40,867 nucleotides of DNA from Rhodocyclaceae bacterium (GCA_019750575.1 JAIEOJ010000172.1:1-40867), one strand, 5' to 3'. Positions 32,181-40,867 are shown, numbered from the stretch's first letter. Translations and numbers: made by a program. The notes: generated from the letters alone by a model not told the origin.

Positions 32181-34148
32181 ATGCTGTCGCTCCTCTGGAT
32201 CATCATTCCGCTGTGCGTACTCGTCCTCATCGGCGTGGTGGTCTATCTCGTTTATGCAGGTGATATTACCCTCACGCATGCGCGCCATGAGGCCAGCCAG
32301 AAAGCCACACTGAACGCGGCGGTCGGCCTGATCGGCAAGACCCTGCAGTCCATCAGCCACGACCTGCTTTACCTGGCCCGCGAGGGGCGCCTGGCCGAAG
32401 CGATCGCGACCCGTGATGCGGCTGCCATGACGGCGCTTGAGCAGGACTGGATCGCCTTCTCGCGCAGCAAGAGCATCTACGACAAGATCCGCTGGCTGGA
32501 CGCCGATGGTCAGGAGCGTGTGCGCATCAACTACAGTGCTGCCGGACCGCAGGCGGTGCCGGCCGAGCGCCTGCAAAACCGCAGTCTGCGCTATTTCTTC
32601 CGCGACACCATGAGCCTCGGGCCCATGGAGATCTATGTCTCGCCCTTCGACCTGAATGTCGAAGGCGAGGCGATCGAAGTGCCGCACAAGCCGACCATCC
32701 GCCTGGGCACGCCCCTGTTCGATGCCGATGGCCGCAGCCAGGGCGTGCTCCTGCTCAACTATCTCGGCGAAGACCTGCTTGGCCGCATCATCCATACCCT
32801 GCCCGAGATCGGCCGGCACTTCTTCCTGCTCAACAGCGAGGGCTACTGGCTCTACCATCCGGACGAGGTGGAGCGCTGGGGCTTCATGTTCAACCGTGGC
32901 GACCTCAGCCTTGCCGCGCGCAAGCCGGAAGTGTGGGCGCGCATCATGGCCGAGCGCAGTGGTCAGTTCCTGACCGAGGACGGTTTGTGGACCTTTGACA
33001 CCGTCTACCCCCTGCTCGAAGGGCAGAAGACCAGTTCGGGCAGCGGCCGATTGTTCTCGCCCAGCCAGGGCATGCAGACGGCACAACCGTATTTCTGGAA
33101 GGCGGTGACGTTGCTGCCGCTGGACGAATATCACACCGTCAACCTGCAGCGCGTGGCGCTTGCGCACCGCATCGGGCAGCGCCTGTTCCTGCTGCGCCGG
33201 GCCTGGAGCGATGCCGGCAATGCCCTGTTCGGACGCGGCCAGCGTGTCCTGCGCGAACGTCTCGCGGCCCAGGTGGTCGAGCATACGCCCCAGGGTGTCA
33301 TGGTGACCGATGCAGCCTTGTGCGTGCAGATGGTGAATGTCGCCTTCACGCGTATCACCGGCTACAGTGCCAGCGAAAGCGTCGGTCGCCCGCCTGCCTT
33401 CCTGCAGTCGGATGAACAGTCGACCGAGTTCTACCAGGCCCTGTGGTCGCAGGTGATCAAGGACCAGTCATGGGAAGGGGAGGTCTGGTGCCGGCGCAGG
33501 AACGGCGAACTGATTGCCGAATGGCTGAGCATCAATGCGCTGCGTGACGAACGTGGTGTTGTCACGCACTATATCTGCCTGTTCACCGACATCACCCGCC
33601 TCAAGGAGTCGGCGCAGCGCATGGAGTACTTTGCCCACCACGACATGCTGACCGGCCTGGCCAACAGCCGCCTGCTGCATGCCCGTCTGGAGCACAGCAT
33701 ACAGCTGGCGCAGCGCGTCAAGCGCCAGTTTGCCGTGCTCTTCATCGACCTCGACAACTTCAAGGCGGTGAACGACCGGTTCGGCCATGCGCGTGGCGAC
33801 GAACTGCTGCGCGAAGCGGCGCAGCGCATCGCGCAGAGCCTGCGCGCCGGAGACACGCTGGCGCGCCTGGGCGGCGACGAGTTCGTTGTCCTGCTGGAGG
33901 ATGTCGGCAGTGCGGCCGAGGCGCAGCGCGTCATCGACGGCGTGCAGCAGCAGTTCCCGTGCACCGTGGCGAGTGATGACTGCAGTGTTGATGTCGGCGC
34001 CAGCATCGGGATCAGCTTCTATCCGCAGGATGGCACCACGGCCGCCACCTTGCTCGGCAAGGCCGATCACGCAATGTACGCGACCAAGCACCATCATCGC
34101 GAAAACAGGGACGCAGCCAGCCAGGCGGCGGCGCGAGGCGCCGGCTGA
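32181..34148 (+). CDS. Cache-PAS-GGDEF diguanylate cyclase
   Basis: The 655-residue protein has one N-terminal membrane helix (4-27), a periplasmic-type double-Cache sensor (about 40-310), a PAS domain (about 355-480) and a GGDEF domain (about 490-640). The active site GGDEF is intact at 564-568 and an inhibitory site RAGD lies at 555-558, so it should make c-di-GMP under product inhibition. I choose the ATG at 32181 because GAGG lies six bases upstream; GTG 32157 and ATG 32169 lack this. I could not find the second membrane helix normally present between Cache and PAS. Upstream sequence shows no operon partner. Confidence 0.85.
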   Translation: MLSLLWIIIPLCVLVLIGVVVYLVYAGDITLTHARHEASQKATLNAAVGLIGKTLQSISHDLLYLAREGRLAEAIATRDAAAMTALEQDWIAFSRSKSIYDKIRWLDADGQERVRINYSAAGPQAVPAERLQNRSLRYFFRDTMSLGPMEIYVSPFDLNVEGEAIEVPHKPTIRLGTPLFDADGRSQGVLLLNYLGEDLLGRIIHTLPEIGRHFFLLNSEGYWLYHPDEVERWGFMFNRGDLSLAARKPEVWARIMAERSGQFLTEDGLWTFDTVYPLLEGQKTSSGSGRLFSPSQGMQTAQPYFWKAVTLLPLDEYHTVNLQRVALAHRIGQRLFLLRRAWSDAGNALFGRGQRVLRERLAAQVVEHTPQGVMVTDAALCVQMVNVAFTRITGYSASESVGRPPAFLQSDEQSTEFYQALWSQVIKDQSWEGEVWCRRRNGELIAEWLSINALRDERGVVTHYICLFTDITRLKESAQRMEYFAHHDMLTGLANSRLLHARLEHSIQLAQRVKRQFAVLFIDLDNFKAVNDRFGHARGDELLREAAQRIAQSLRAGDTLARLGGDEFVVLLEDVGSAAEAQRVIDGVQQQFPCTVASDDCSVDVGASIGISFYPQDGTTAATLLGKADHAMYATKHHHRENRDAASQAAARGAG

Positions 34149-34158
34149 ACGTGCGGTG

Positions 34159-34743
34159 CTAGAAGTGGCAGACCCCGGTTTCGGTGACGCGGCAGTTCAC
34201 CGGAAGGTCATGGGCTTGCGGATACACGCTGGCCACGACCCCCAGACCGAAGCCCACGCCAATCACAAAGGGACGCGGCTGCATCACGGCGAGCGTGCGG
34301 TCAAAGTAACCGGCACCGTAGCCGAGGCGGTAGCCGCAGGCATCGATGGCATTGAAGGGGAGCAGGATCAGGTCGGGCACGACCTCGGCGCCCTCGCTTG
34401 GCGTCTGGATGCCGTGACGATCTGCGTGCATCGTCGTCTCCGGCGTCCATGCGCGAAAGAACATCGGCCCCGGCGTGTCAGCCACGACCGGCAGGCAGGC
34501 GCTCCAGCCCGCGTCGAGCAGGCGGGTCACGAGTGGGCGGGCATCGAATTCGGCGCGATAAGGCCAGCAGAAAGCCAGCCTGCCCGGCCTGTGTATCTGC
34601 AGTTCGGCAGCCAGATGCTGCTCGATGCGTGCCGACAGCAGCGCATGCTCGGCGGTGCCCAGATTCTCGCGCGCCTGCAGGCAATGGCGGCGCAGGCCAT
34701 TGCGCGTGGCGATGGGATCAGGATCCTGAAGGGCGATATGCAT
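34159..34743 (-). CDS. fau: 5-formyltetrahydrofolate cyclo-ligase
   Basis: The 194-residue enzyme converts 5-formyl-THF to 5,10-methenyl-THF with ATP. The nucleotide-binding signature is GYGAGYFDR (141-149), preceded by DLILLPFNAID and GYRLG. Length and order match the YgfA/FAU family. The start MHIALQDPDP at 34743 is chosen since the longer frame begins inside sequence that overlaps the upstream gene's control region. In many proteobacteria 6S RNA precedes this gene; here only 55 bases separate it from the next coding region, so 6S RNA is not at this position. Confidence 0.9.
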   Translation of the reverse strand: MHIALQDPDPIATRNGLRRHCLQARENLGTAEHALLSARIEQHLAAELQIHRPGRLAFCWPYRAEFDARPLVTRLLDAGWSACLPVVADTPGPMFFRAWTPETTMHADRHGIQTPSEGAEVVPDLILLPFNAIDACGYRLGYGAGYFDRTLAVMQPRPFVIGVGFGLGVVASVYPQAHDLPVNCRVTETGVCHF

Positions 34744-34798
34744 GTCTGGCGAACGCACAAAAAGGGCCAGACTATACGAAATCGCGATAGTGCGGGAC

Positions 34799-36745
34799 TC
34801 AGGCCGCAGTGCGCTCGCGCATGAAGTCCTCAAGCTGCGCGGCCGGCATGGGCCGGGCGTAAAGGAAGCCCTGCGCTTCGTCGCAGCCGTGATGCTTGAG
34901 CATGGCCACCTGTTCCGGCGTTTCCACGCCTTCCGCGATCACGCGCAGGTGCATGAGCTTGGCCATCTGCACGATGATGCCGACGATGGCCGCATCGCGT
35001 TCGCGCACAAGCGCGCCGCGCACGAAGGCCTGGTCGATCTTGAGCTTGTTGACGGCGAAGCGGGTCAGGTAGGCGAGCGAGGAATAGCCGGTGCCGAAAT
35101 CGTCGATGGAAAGCTGTACGCCCAGTTCGCGCAATTCGGCGAGTACGTCCAGCATGCGCTCGGCACCGTCCATGATCACGCTTTCGGTGACTTCGAGCTC
35201 CAGCCAGCGGGCTTCCAGGCCAGCGGCGGCGAGGGCCGCCGCTGCGGTGTCGCGCAGACCGGCGCTGCGGAACTGCAGGGCGGAAATATTCACGGCAACC
35301 ACCACGGGCGGCAGGCCTGCCTGCTGCCAGGCGCGACATTGGCGACAGGCCTCATGCAGCGCCCAGGCACCCATGGCCACGATCAGTCCGTTGGCCTCGG
35401 CCAGCGGGATGAACTGGGCGGGTGAGACCAGGCCGCGCTGCGGATGGCGCCAGCGCATCAGCGCCTCGACGCCGATCAGCCGCCCGCTGTTGAGGCAGAC
35501 CTGCGGCTGGTAATGCAGTTCGAGCTGATTGTGCTCGAGTGCCAGATGCAGGTCGGCGACGAGCGCCACGCGCTCTGCCACGGAAGCATTCATTTCGGGC
35601 TGGTAGAAGCTCATCTGGCCGGGCCCGCGCGCCTTGGCGTCGTGCAGCGCCAGGCCTGCCGTTTGCAGCAGTGCGATCGGCGTTTCCGCATCGACCGGGA
35701 AGAGACTGATCCCCAGGGTGGCGCCGATGCGGATTTCGCCGGCACTCACGGTCAGCGGACGGGCCAGCTCATCGAGCATGCGCTGCCCGATGATGCCGGC
35801 CTGTGCCCCGTCGACGAGCCGGGGCAGGATAATGGCGAACTCGCCGGCACCGAGGTCGGCGATGTTTTCGCCGTTGCCGAGCACGCCGCGCAGCCGTTCC
35901 GCGCAGCCGCGAAGCACCTCGTCGCCGACCGTGTAGCCGTAGCTGTCGTTGATGTCCTTGAGGCTGCGGATGTCCAGATTGATCACGCCGACACGCTGGC
36001 CGTACTGGCGGGCTTCCACCATCGCCACGCGCACCAGTTCATCGACCATGGCGCGGTTGGGCAGGCCGGTCAGGCTCTCGTAGTTGGCGAGACGGTGTAT
36101 GCGTTCGGCATGCTGGCGCTGCAGGGTGATGTCGCTGGCAATCCCGATCAGGCGGTAGGGCTGGCCGCTGCTGTCGCGCAGAAGATGGGTGCGATCACGG
36201 ATCCAGCGCACCTCCTGGTCGGGGCGGATGATGCGGTACTCGAATTCCGCCCAGCCCTGGCTTTCGAGCAGGACACGCTTGCCGGCGGGGATGGCGCGGT
36301 CTTCCGGATGAATGCAGTTGAACCAGTAATCCGCGTCTTGCATGAAGGCCTCCGGCGTCACGCCATAGACATGCGCGATGGCCGGGCTGAGGAAGAGGTA
36401 GGGGCCGCCGTTGACTTCACGCATCCACGCCACATCGTCAAGCACCTCCAGCAACTGGCTCTGGGCCGAGCGGTTGGCGGTGAGTTCCGTGGCGAGGAGC
36501 TGCTGCTTGAGCATTTCATTGCGCAACCTCGCCATGGCGGAGCGCACGAGCAGGAAGAGCATGCCGGCCGTAACGCCCACAAAAAACCAGCCCTTCCAGG
36601 TCTGCATGACCATGTAGCGGTCATGGTCTTCGACCAGTACATCCACGACCCGGTCGGACAGGACGATCCACAAGGCCGCGACGACCAGGTAGATGAGGGT
36701 GATTCTGAGTGCGGGCAGTAAAGACCTGCTGGGCATGAGAGGCAT
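34799..36745 (-). CDS. PAS-GGDEF-EAL protein, phosphodiesterase with degenerate GGDEF
   Basis: The protein of about 648 residues has two membrane helices near the N-terminus (about 12-33 and 52-70), a PAS domain with PAC (about 100-230), GGDEF (about 235-395) and EAL (about 405-648). The GGDEF motif is GAGEF in ADLGAGEFAIIL, so cyclase activity is doubtful. The EAL set is intact: GVEALMRWR, LEVTES, SIDDFGTGYSSLAYL, KLKIDQAFV, IAEGVETPEQ and AQGFLYARP. It is most likely a c-di-GMP phosphodiesterase whose GGDEF is regulatory. The start is uncertain: ATG 36775 overlaps a TATACT that may be the -10, so 36745 or 36736 is preferred. Confidence 0.85.
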   Translation of the reverse strand: MPLMPSRSLLPALRITLIYLVVAALWIVLSDRVVDVLVEDHDRYMVMQTWKGWFFVGVTAGMLFLLVRSAMARLRNEMLKQQLLATELTANRSAQSQLLEVLDDVAWMREVNGGPYLFLSPAIAHVYGVTPEAFMQDADYWFNCIHPEDRAIPAGKRVLLESQGWAEFEYRIIRPDQEVRWIRDRTHLLRDSSGQPYRLIGIASDITLQRQHAERIHRLANYESLTGLPNRAMVDELVRVAMVEARQYGQRVGVINLDIRSLKDINDSYGYTVGDEVLRGCAERLRGVLGNGENIADLGAGEFAIILPRLVDGAQAGIIGQRMLDELARPLTVSAGEIRIGATLGISLFPVDAETPIALLQTAGLALHDAKARGPGQMSFYQPEMNASVAERVALVADLHLALEHNQLELHYQPQVCLNSGRLIGVEALMRWRHPQRGLVSPAQFIPLAEANGLIVAMGAWALHEACRQCRAWQQAGLPPVVVAVNISALQFRSAGLRDTAAAALAAAGLEARWLELEVTESVIMDGAERMLDVLAELRELGVQLSIDDFGTGYSSLAYLTRFAVNKLKIDQAFVRGALVRERDAAIVGIIVQMAKLMHLRVIAEGVETPEQVAMLKHHGCDEAQGFLYARPMPAAQLEDFMRERTAA

Positions 36746-36833
36746 TTCGGAATGCGGCGTTTTCAGTATAAACATCTGCCGGGCGAGGCATGCAAGATAT
36801 CGACGGCGTGTTGTTGACAGGCGACACGCCGAC

Positions 36834-36855
36834 GCCCGTTTTCGGGCTTCTTTTT
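36834..36855 (+). terminator. Terminator-like hairpin in the leader of slt
   Basis: GCCCG-TTTT-CGGGC followed by TTCTTTTT lies 40-60 bases before the slt start, between divergent genes. A 7-base inverted repeat GGCGTGT/ACACGCC (36805-36830) precedes it. It could end a short transcript or attenuate slt. Confidence 0.5.
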
Positions 36856-36894
36856 CCCGCCGGTCACGGCACTGCGCTGTGCTAACCTGACGCC

Positions 36895-38853
36895 ATGAAA
36901 TTCCGTATCAAAAGCCGCACGTTTCTCGGTCAAGCCCTGCTTGCGCTGCTCCCTCTCGCGGCGGTCGCCGCCCCCGGCGACGATGCCTTCCTGCAGGCGC
37001 GCGACGCCTTCGCCACCGGCAATCGCGCCAAGCTCGCGCGTGCCATCGACAATCTGCAGGGCCACGAGTTGCGCATCTGGGCCGAGTACTACCAGCTGCG
37101 CCAGCAACTGGACGAAAACCCTGCCCCCATCCCCGATTTCCTCGCCCTGAATGCCGGCAGCCTGCCGGCCGAGCGCCTGCGCAGCGACTGGATCAAGGCC
37201 CTGGGCAAGCGCGGCCAGTGGGACCTGGTGGCGCGCGAATTCCCCTTCTTGCAGCAGCCGGATCTGGAGGCGCAGTGCTACGGCCTGCAGGCACGCCTGC
37301 AGCGCGAGGAAACCGCTGCACTGGACGATGCCCGCCCGCTCTGGTTCGGCAGCGCCGAGCTGCCTGAGCCCTGCCGCCCGGTGACCGATGCCCTGGTGGC
37401 GGCAAAGAAGCTGAATGTGGATGACATCTGGGAGCGTGTGCGCCGTCTGCTCGAGGCCAAAAAGCCGCAGCAGGCACTGCAGGCCGCGCGCTACCTGCCG
37501 GATGCGCAGATGCCCGATCCGCGTGCCATCGACGCCGCCGGCGACAGCGGTATCCGCTTCCTGTCGCGCCTGCCGGCCAAATACCTGAGCGAGGCAAAGA
37601 GCAACCGCGGCCAGCGCGAGACCCTGCTGTATGCGATCGCGCGCGTTGCCGCCAATGACCCGGAAGCGGCCGCGGCGCAACTGGAGCAGATCGAAAGCAT
37701 CCTGCCCGAGGCCGAGCGTGCCTACGGCTGGGGCCAGATTGCGCTGCCGGCGGCGCGAAAGCACATGCCCATCGCCCTCGCCTGGTTTGCGCGTGCCGAG
37801 ACTTCAAACCTGTCCGAGGAGCAGTTGGGCTGGTGGGTGCGCACCGCCCTGCGTGCTGGTAACTGGCCGATGGTCAGGCGCGCCATCCAGCGCATGCCGG
37901 CGGCGCTGGCGACACAGCCGGACTGGGTGTACTGGCTGGGCCGCGCCCTCGCAGCCCAGGGCAAGTCCGCCGAGGCGCATGCGCTCTACCAGCGCATCGC
38001 CGGCCAGCCGAACTTCTACGGCAGTCTTGCCGCCGAGGAGCTGGGGCAGTCCATCGTCGCACCGCCGCGCGCCGCCCCCCTCAATGCGCAGGAGCTCGGC
38101 GAGGCGATGGCCAATGCCAGCCTGCGCCGTTCGCTGGCGCTGTTCCGCGTCGATGCCCGTCTCGATGCGGTGCGCGAATGGAACTGGAGCCTGCGCGGCA
38201 TGAACGACCGCCAGCTGCTGGCCGCCGCCGAACTGGCCCGCCGCAACGATGTCTGGGATCGCGCCATCAACACCGCTGACCGTACCGTGGCCCAGCACGA
38301 TTTCTCGCTGCGCTATCTGGCACCCTATCGCGACAAGGTCGAGCCCAAGGCGCGCGAACTCGCACTGGATGCCGGCTGGGTGTATGGCCTGATGCGCCAG
38401 GAAAGCCGCTTCATCATCCAGGCGCGTTCCAGCGTCGGCGCACAGGGCCTGATGCAGGTGATGCCGGCCACGGCCGCCTGGGTGGCCAAGAAGATCGGCC
38501 TCGCCGACTATCACCCGAAGCGGGCGATGGACATGGACACCAACATCACCCTCGGCACCAACTACATGCGCATGGTGCTCGACGGTCTCGATGATCATCC
38601 GGTACTCGCTTCGGCCGCTTACAACGCCGGCCCCGGCCGCGCCAAGAAATGGCGCGCCGAGGTGCCGCTGGAAGGCGCAATCTATGCCGAGTGCATTCCT
38701 TTCAGCGAGACGCGCGACTACGTCAAGAAGGTGATGAACAACACCGTCTACTACAATGCCCTGTTCGAGGACAGGCCGCAGTCGCTGAAGAGCCGTCTCG
38801 GCGTGATACGACCGCGCGGCAACGGCGATGCCGCTGCCGACGCCCTGCCCTGA
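36895..38853 (+). CDS. slt: Soluble lytic murein transglycosylase Slt
   Basis: The 652-residue protein has a signal peptide (1-26, ending AAVAA), a long alpha-helical superhelix region (about 30-480) and a C-terminal SLT lysozyme-like domain. The catalytic glutamate is E503 in LMRQESRF, followed by SSVGAQGLMQVMPATA and AAYNAGPGR. It cleaves the MurNAc-GlcNAc bond in the periplasm with formation of the 1,6-anhydro ring. The length matches Slt70. A 28-codon ORF and an SDR-like gene follow on the same strand within 100 bases, so they may be cotranscribed. Confidence 0.93.
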   Translation: MKFRIKSRTFLGQALLALLPLAAVAAPGDDAFLQARDAFATGNRAKLARAIDNLQGHELRIWAEYYQLRQQLDENPAPIPDFLALNAGSLPAERLRSDWIKALGKRGQWDLVAREFPFLQQPDLEAQCYGLQARLQREETAALDDARPLWFGSAELPEPCRPVTDALVAAKKLNVDDIWERVRRLLEAKKPQQALQAARYLPDAQMPDPRAIDAAGDSGIRFLSRLPAKYLSEAKSNRGQRETLLYAIARVAANDPEAAAAQLEQIESILPEAERAYGWGQIALPAARKHMPIALAWFARAETSNLSEEQLGWWVRTALRAGNWPMVRRAIQRMPAALATQPDWVYWLGRALAAQGKSAEAHALYQRIAGQPNFYGSLAAEELGQSIVAPPRAAPLNAQELGEAMANASLRRSLALFRVDARLDAVREWNWSLRGMNDRQLLAAAELARRNDVWDRAINTADRTVAQHDFSLRYLAPYRDKVEPKARELALDAGWVYGLMRQESRFIIQARSSVGAQGLMQVMPATAAWVAKKIGLADYHPKRAMDMDTNITLGTNYMRMVLDGLDDHPVLASAAYNAGPGRAKKWRAEVPLEGAIYAECIPFSETRDYVKKVMNNTVYYNALFEDRPQSLKSRLGVIRPRGNGDAAADALP

Positions 38854-38862
38854 GGAGTTCAC

Positions 38863-38949
38863 ATGAACGTGTTGATGATCGGTGGTACCGGTTTTAGCTG
38901 CGGCATCACCTGCTGCGCAGATGAGCCTTCACTGAAACCGGAGGTGTGA
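38863..38949 (+). CDS. 28-residue small ORF repeating the start of the next gene
   Basis: ATG at 38863 follows GAGGAG (38853-38857) at five bases. It encodes MNVLMIGGTGF and then a cysteine-bearing stretch (SCGITCC) ending EV at TGA 38947-38949, two bases before the start of the SDR-like gene. The first eleven residues match the first beta strand and glycine loop of that gene (MSHILIIGGTGF). It may be a leader peptide translated in series with the next gene or the scar of a partial duplication. I know no family for it. Confidence 0.45.
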   Translation: MNVLMIGGTGFSCGITCCADEPSLKPEV

Positions 38950-38988
38950 CCATGAGTCATATTTTAATCATCGGTGGTACCGGTTTTA
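38878..38988 (+). repeat. 19-base direct repeat, copies at 38878-38896 and 38970-38988
   Basis: ATCGGTGGTACCGGTTTTA occurs twice, 92 bases apart, first in the small ORF and then in the SDR-like gene, in the same codon phase within each. It encodes the dinucleotide-binding loop IGGTGF. Confidence 0.85.
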
Positions 38989-39872
38989 TCGGCAGTGCGA
39001 TTGCGCGCCGTCTGGCGGCGCAGGGCCATCTCCTGTGTCTGCCCACGCGCCGGCGTGAGCGCGCCAAGCATCTGACCACCTTGCCGACCGCCAGCGTGGT
39101 CGAGGCCGATGTCCATGATCCGGCGGTGCTCGCCCGCCTCATGCGCGGACAGGATGCGGTGATCAGCCTGGTCGGCATCCTGCGCGGCAACTTCATGCGT
39201 GCCCATGCCGAGCTGCCGGCGAAGATTGCAGCGGCCGCCAAGGCCGCCGGTGTGCGCCGCATCGTGCACATCTCCGCGCTCGGTGCAGCGGCCGACGCGG
39301 CCTCCGCCTACCAGCGCTCCAAGGCCGCCGGCGAGGCGGCGCTGCGCGACAGCGGCCTCGATGTGACCATCCTGCGTCCCTCGGTCGTGTTCGGCGCCGG
39401 CGACAGCTTCATGACCCTGTTTGCCGGCCTGCAGGCGCTCTTTCCGGTGCTGCCGCTGGCCTGCCCGCAGGCACGCATGCAGCCGGTCTGGGTCGAGGAT
39501 GTGGCGCGGGTCGCGACACTCTGCCTGCAGCGCGCGGAGAGCGTGGGCCAGACCTACGAACTGGGCGGCCCCGCTGTCTACACCCTGCGCGAACTGGTCG
39601 AATATGCCGGCGCCGTGTCCGGTCATCGCGCCCTGGCCATCGGCCTGCCGGACCCGCTGGCCTGGCTGCAGGCCTTCAGCATGGAAATCATTGGCGGCCC
39701 GATGACGCGCGACAACCTGCTGTCCCTGCGCACGCCGAATGTCTGTGCCTCTGCGCCGGCGCTGCCGTTTGCACTCGAGGCCACCGCGCTCGAGGCGATC
39801 GCGCCCGCCTATCTGGGCCGGGCGCAGCGTACCGTGAAGAATGATCGTCGCCGCGAGAGCGCGCGACGCTAG
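38952..39872 (+). CDS. NAD(P)-binding SDR-like protein, NDUFA9/complex I-associated type
   Basis: The 306-residue protein begins with the atypical-SDR dinucleotide loop GGTGFIG (residues 8-14) and contains DVHDPAVLARLMRGQDAVISLVGI, RRIVHISALGA, YQRSKAAGEAALRDSGLDVTILRPSVVFGAGD and QPVWVEDVARV. These are hallmarks of the NDUFA9-like family of extended SDRs. The family's role in bacteria is not settled; cofactor binding without clear catalysis is common. The ATG at 38952 has GGAGGTG upstream, favouring it over the GTG at 38946. It precedes cca by 21 bases. Confidence 0.85.
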   Translation: MSHILIIGGTGFIGSAIARRLAAQGHLLCLPTRRRERAKHLTTLPTASVVEADVHDPAVLARLMRGQDAVISLVGILRGNFMRAHAELPAKIAAAAKAAGVRRIVHISALGAAADAASAYQRSKAAGEAALRDSGLDVTILRPSVVFGAGDSFMTLFAGLQALFPVLPLACPQARMQPVWVEDVARVATLCLQRAESVGQTYELGGPAVYTLRELVEYAGAVSGHRALAIGLPDPLAWLQAFSMEIIGGPMTRDNLLSLRTPNVCASAPALPFALEATALEAIAPAYLGRAQRTVKNDRRRESARR

Positions 39873-39893
39873 CCAACACAACAGAACACACAC

Positions 39894-40867
39894 ATGAAAA
39901 TCTATTCAGTCGGCGGTGCCGTGCGCGATGAATTGCTCGGCCTGCCCGTCAAGGATCGCGACTGGGTCGTGGTCGGCGCCACGCCCGGCGACATGGTGCG
40001 CCACGGTTATCGTCCGGTGGGGCGTGACTTCCCGGTTTTCCTGCATCCGGAAACCAACGAGGAATACGCGCTGGCGCGTACCGAGCGCAAGACCGCGCCC
40101 GGTTATGGCGGCTTCGTCTTCCATACCGATCCCGGCGTCACGCTGGAGGAAGACCTGCGCCGTCGCGATCTGACCATCAATGCCATGGCGCGCGGCGAGG
40201 GCGGCGAACTGGTCGATCTCCACAACGGCCAGGCCGATCTGGCCGCGAAGGTGCTGCGCCATGTCTCGCCGGCCTTTGCCGAGGATCCGGTGCGCATCCT
40301 GCGCGTGGCGCGCTTTGCGGCGCGCTTTGCCGATTTCACGGTGGCGCCCGAGACCATGGCTTTGATGCGCCAGATGGTGGACAACGGCGAGGTCGATGCC
40401 CTGGTGTCCGAGCGCGTCTGGCAGGAGCTGGTCAAGGGCCTGCTTGAACAGACCCCTTCGCGCATGCTCTCGGTGCTGCATGAATGCGGCGCGCTGGCGC
40501 GCATCCTGCCCGAGGTCGATGGCCTCTACGGCGTGCCGCAACACGCCGATTACCATCCTGAAGTCGATACCGGCATCCACATGGAAATGGTGCTGGACAT
40601 GGCGGCCCGCCTCGATGCATCGCTGCCGGTGCGCTTTGCTGCGCTCACGCATGACATCGGCAAGAGCGTGACCCCGACCGAACTCCTGCCCAGCCACCAC
40701 GGCCATGGCGCGGCCAGTGCGCGCCTGCTGGAGCCGCTCTGCGCGCGCCTGCGCGTACCGAGCGAATGCCGCGATCTGGCCCTGCTGGTTGCGCGCTATC
40801 ACGGCGAGATTCATCGTGTCGCCGCACTGCCTCCCGAGACTATCGTCACCATCATCGAGCACGCCGA
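39894..40867 (+). CDS. cca: Multifunctional CCA-adding tRNA nucleotidyltransferase (3' end outside window)
   Basis: The frame is open from ATG 39894 to the window edge (324 codons). The N-terminal motif [12 protein letters not shown] and the metal-binding DRDWVVVG (DxD) define a class II nucleotidyltransferase. [10 protein letters not shown] and [16 protein letters not shown] follow. An HD phosphohydrolase domain begins near residue 225 ([20 protein letters not shown]), as in the multifunctional Cca of beta- and gammaproteobacteria, which adds CCA to tRNA and has phosphatase and phosphodiesterase activity. About 80-90 residues are missing at the C-terminus. Confidence 0.94.
   Translation, partial: MKIYSVGGAVRDELLGLPVKDRDWVVVGATPGDMVRHGYRPVGRDFPVFLHPETNEEYALARTERKTAPGYGGFVFHTDPGVTLEEDLRRRDLTINAMARGEGGELVDLHNGQADLAAKVLRHVSPAFAEDPVRILRVARFAARFADFTVAPETMALMRQMVDNGEVDALVSERVWQELVKGLLEQTPSRMLSVLHECGALARILPEVDGLYGVPQHADYHPEVDTGIHMEMVLDMAARLDASLPVRFAALTHDIGKSVTPTELLPSHHGHGAASARLLEPLCARLRVPSECRDLALLVARYHGEIHRVAALPPETIVTIIEHA

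Noticed and set aside
34744-34798. 6S RNA beside the 5-formyl-THF cyclo-ligase gene
   Set aside because: The gap is only 55 bases, too short for 6S RNA, which is about 180 bases.
36736-36775. ATG at 36775 as start of the PAS-GGDEF-EAL protein
   Set aside because: It coincides with a TATACT that looks like a -10 element, and no ribosome binding site precedes it; a start at 36745 or 36736 is preferred, though neither has a strong site.

Overview
The window is about 41 kb of GC-rich chromosomal DNA, densely coding, from what looks like a betaproteobacterium. The reasons are Burkholderiales/Rhodocyclales-type sulfate and sulfonate gene sets, a CysB-type regulator, a PEP-CTERM protein, a group 2 OMP decarboxylase and several c-di-GMP proteins. 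A Rhodocyclales relative is my best guess from gene content alone. I see no rRNA, tRNA, CRISPR, phage or transposase.

Layout. (1) Positions 1-3821: a persulfide/sulfite detoxification operon (metallo-beta-lactamase persulfide dioxygenase-like enzyme, DUF2892 membrane protein, TauE/SafE exporter) runs leftward. A FisR-type sigma54 activator is transcribed divergently. The shared intergenic region holds a near-consensus -24/-12 promoter and a cluster of TTGGCAG inverted repeats. (2) 3938-10220: sulfate import, with two sulfate-binding proteins under similar promoters, then a small inverted repeat cluster and cysT-cysW-cysA-cysB. (3) 10297-10672: a guanidine-II (mini-ykkC) riboswitch in front of a Gdx/SugE guanidinium exporter. 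(4) 10793-14534: an intact EAL protein facing a paralogue that has lost its active site, then pyrF and a PEP-CTERM protein. (5) 14576-25419: an eleven-gene leftward operon for organosulfur compounds. It contains a GntR/UTRA regulator, an AprA-like flavoprotein (AsfA type), a PAPS-type sulfotransferase, a complete ABC importer, an AprB-like ferredoxin (AsfB type), a second importer whose binding protein carries a NosL-like tail, and a HEAT-repeat protein. (6) 25638-28592: an RBBP9-like hydrolase, a YeeE/TsuA-type thiosulfate transporter and a periplasmic rhodanese, the last two preceded by structured leaders. (7) 28759-30794: an arsenic operon arsR-arsI-arsC-aquaporin. (8) 30893-40867: a PatB/MalY C-S lyase, two c-di-GMP signalling proteins, 5-formyl-THF cyclo-ligase, Slt transglycosylase, a 28-codon ORF that repeats the beginning of the next gene, an NAD-binding SDR-like protein and the 5' part of cca.

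Taken together, the first 32 kb reads as a sulfur-acquisition and sulfur-detoxification neighbourhood: sulfate, sulfonates or sulfate esters, thiosulfate and thioethers come in or are cleaved, while reactive sulfane sulfur and sulfite are disposed of. The organosulfur operon is the most promising candidate for poorly described biology. It pairs APS-reductase-like redox subunits with a sulfotransferase and two importers, and contains no recognisable desulfonating oxygenase.
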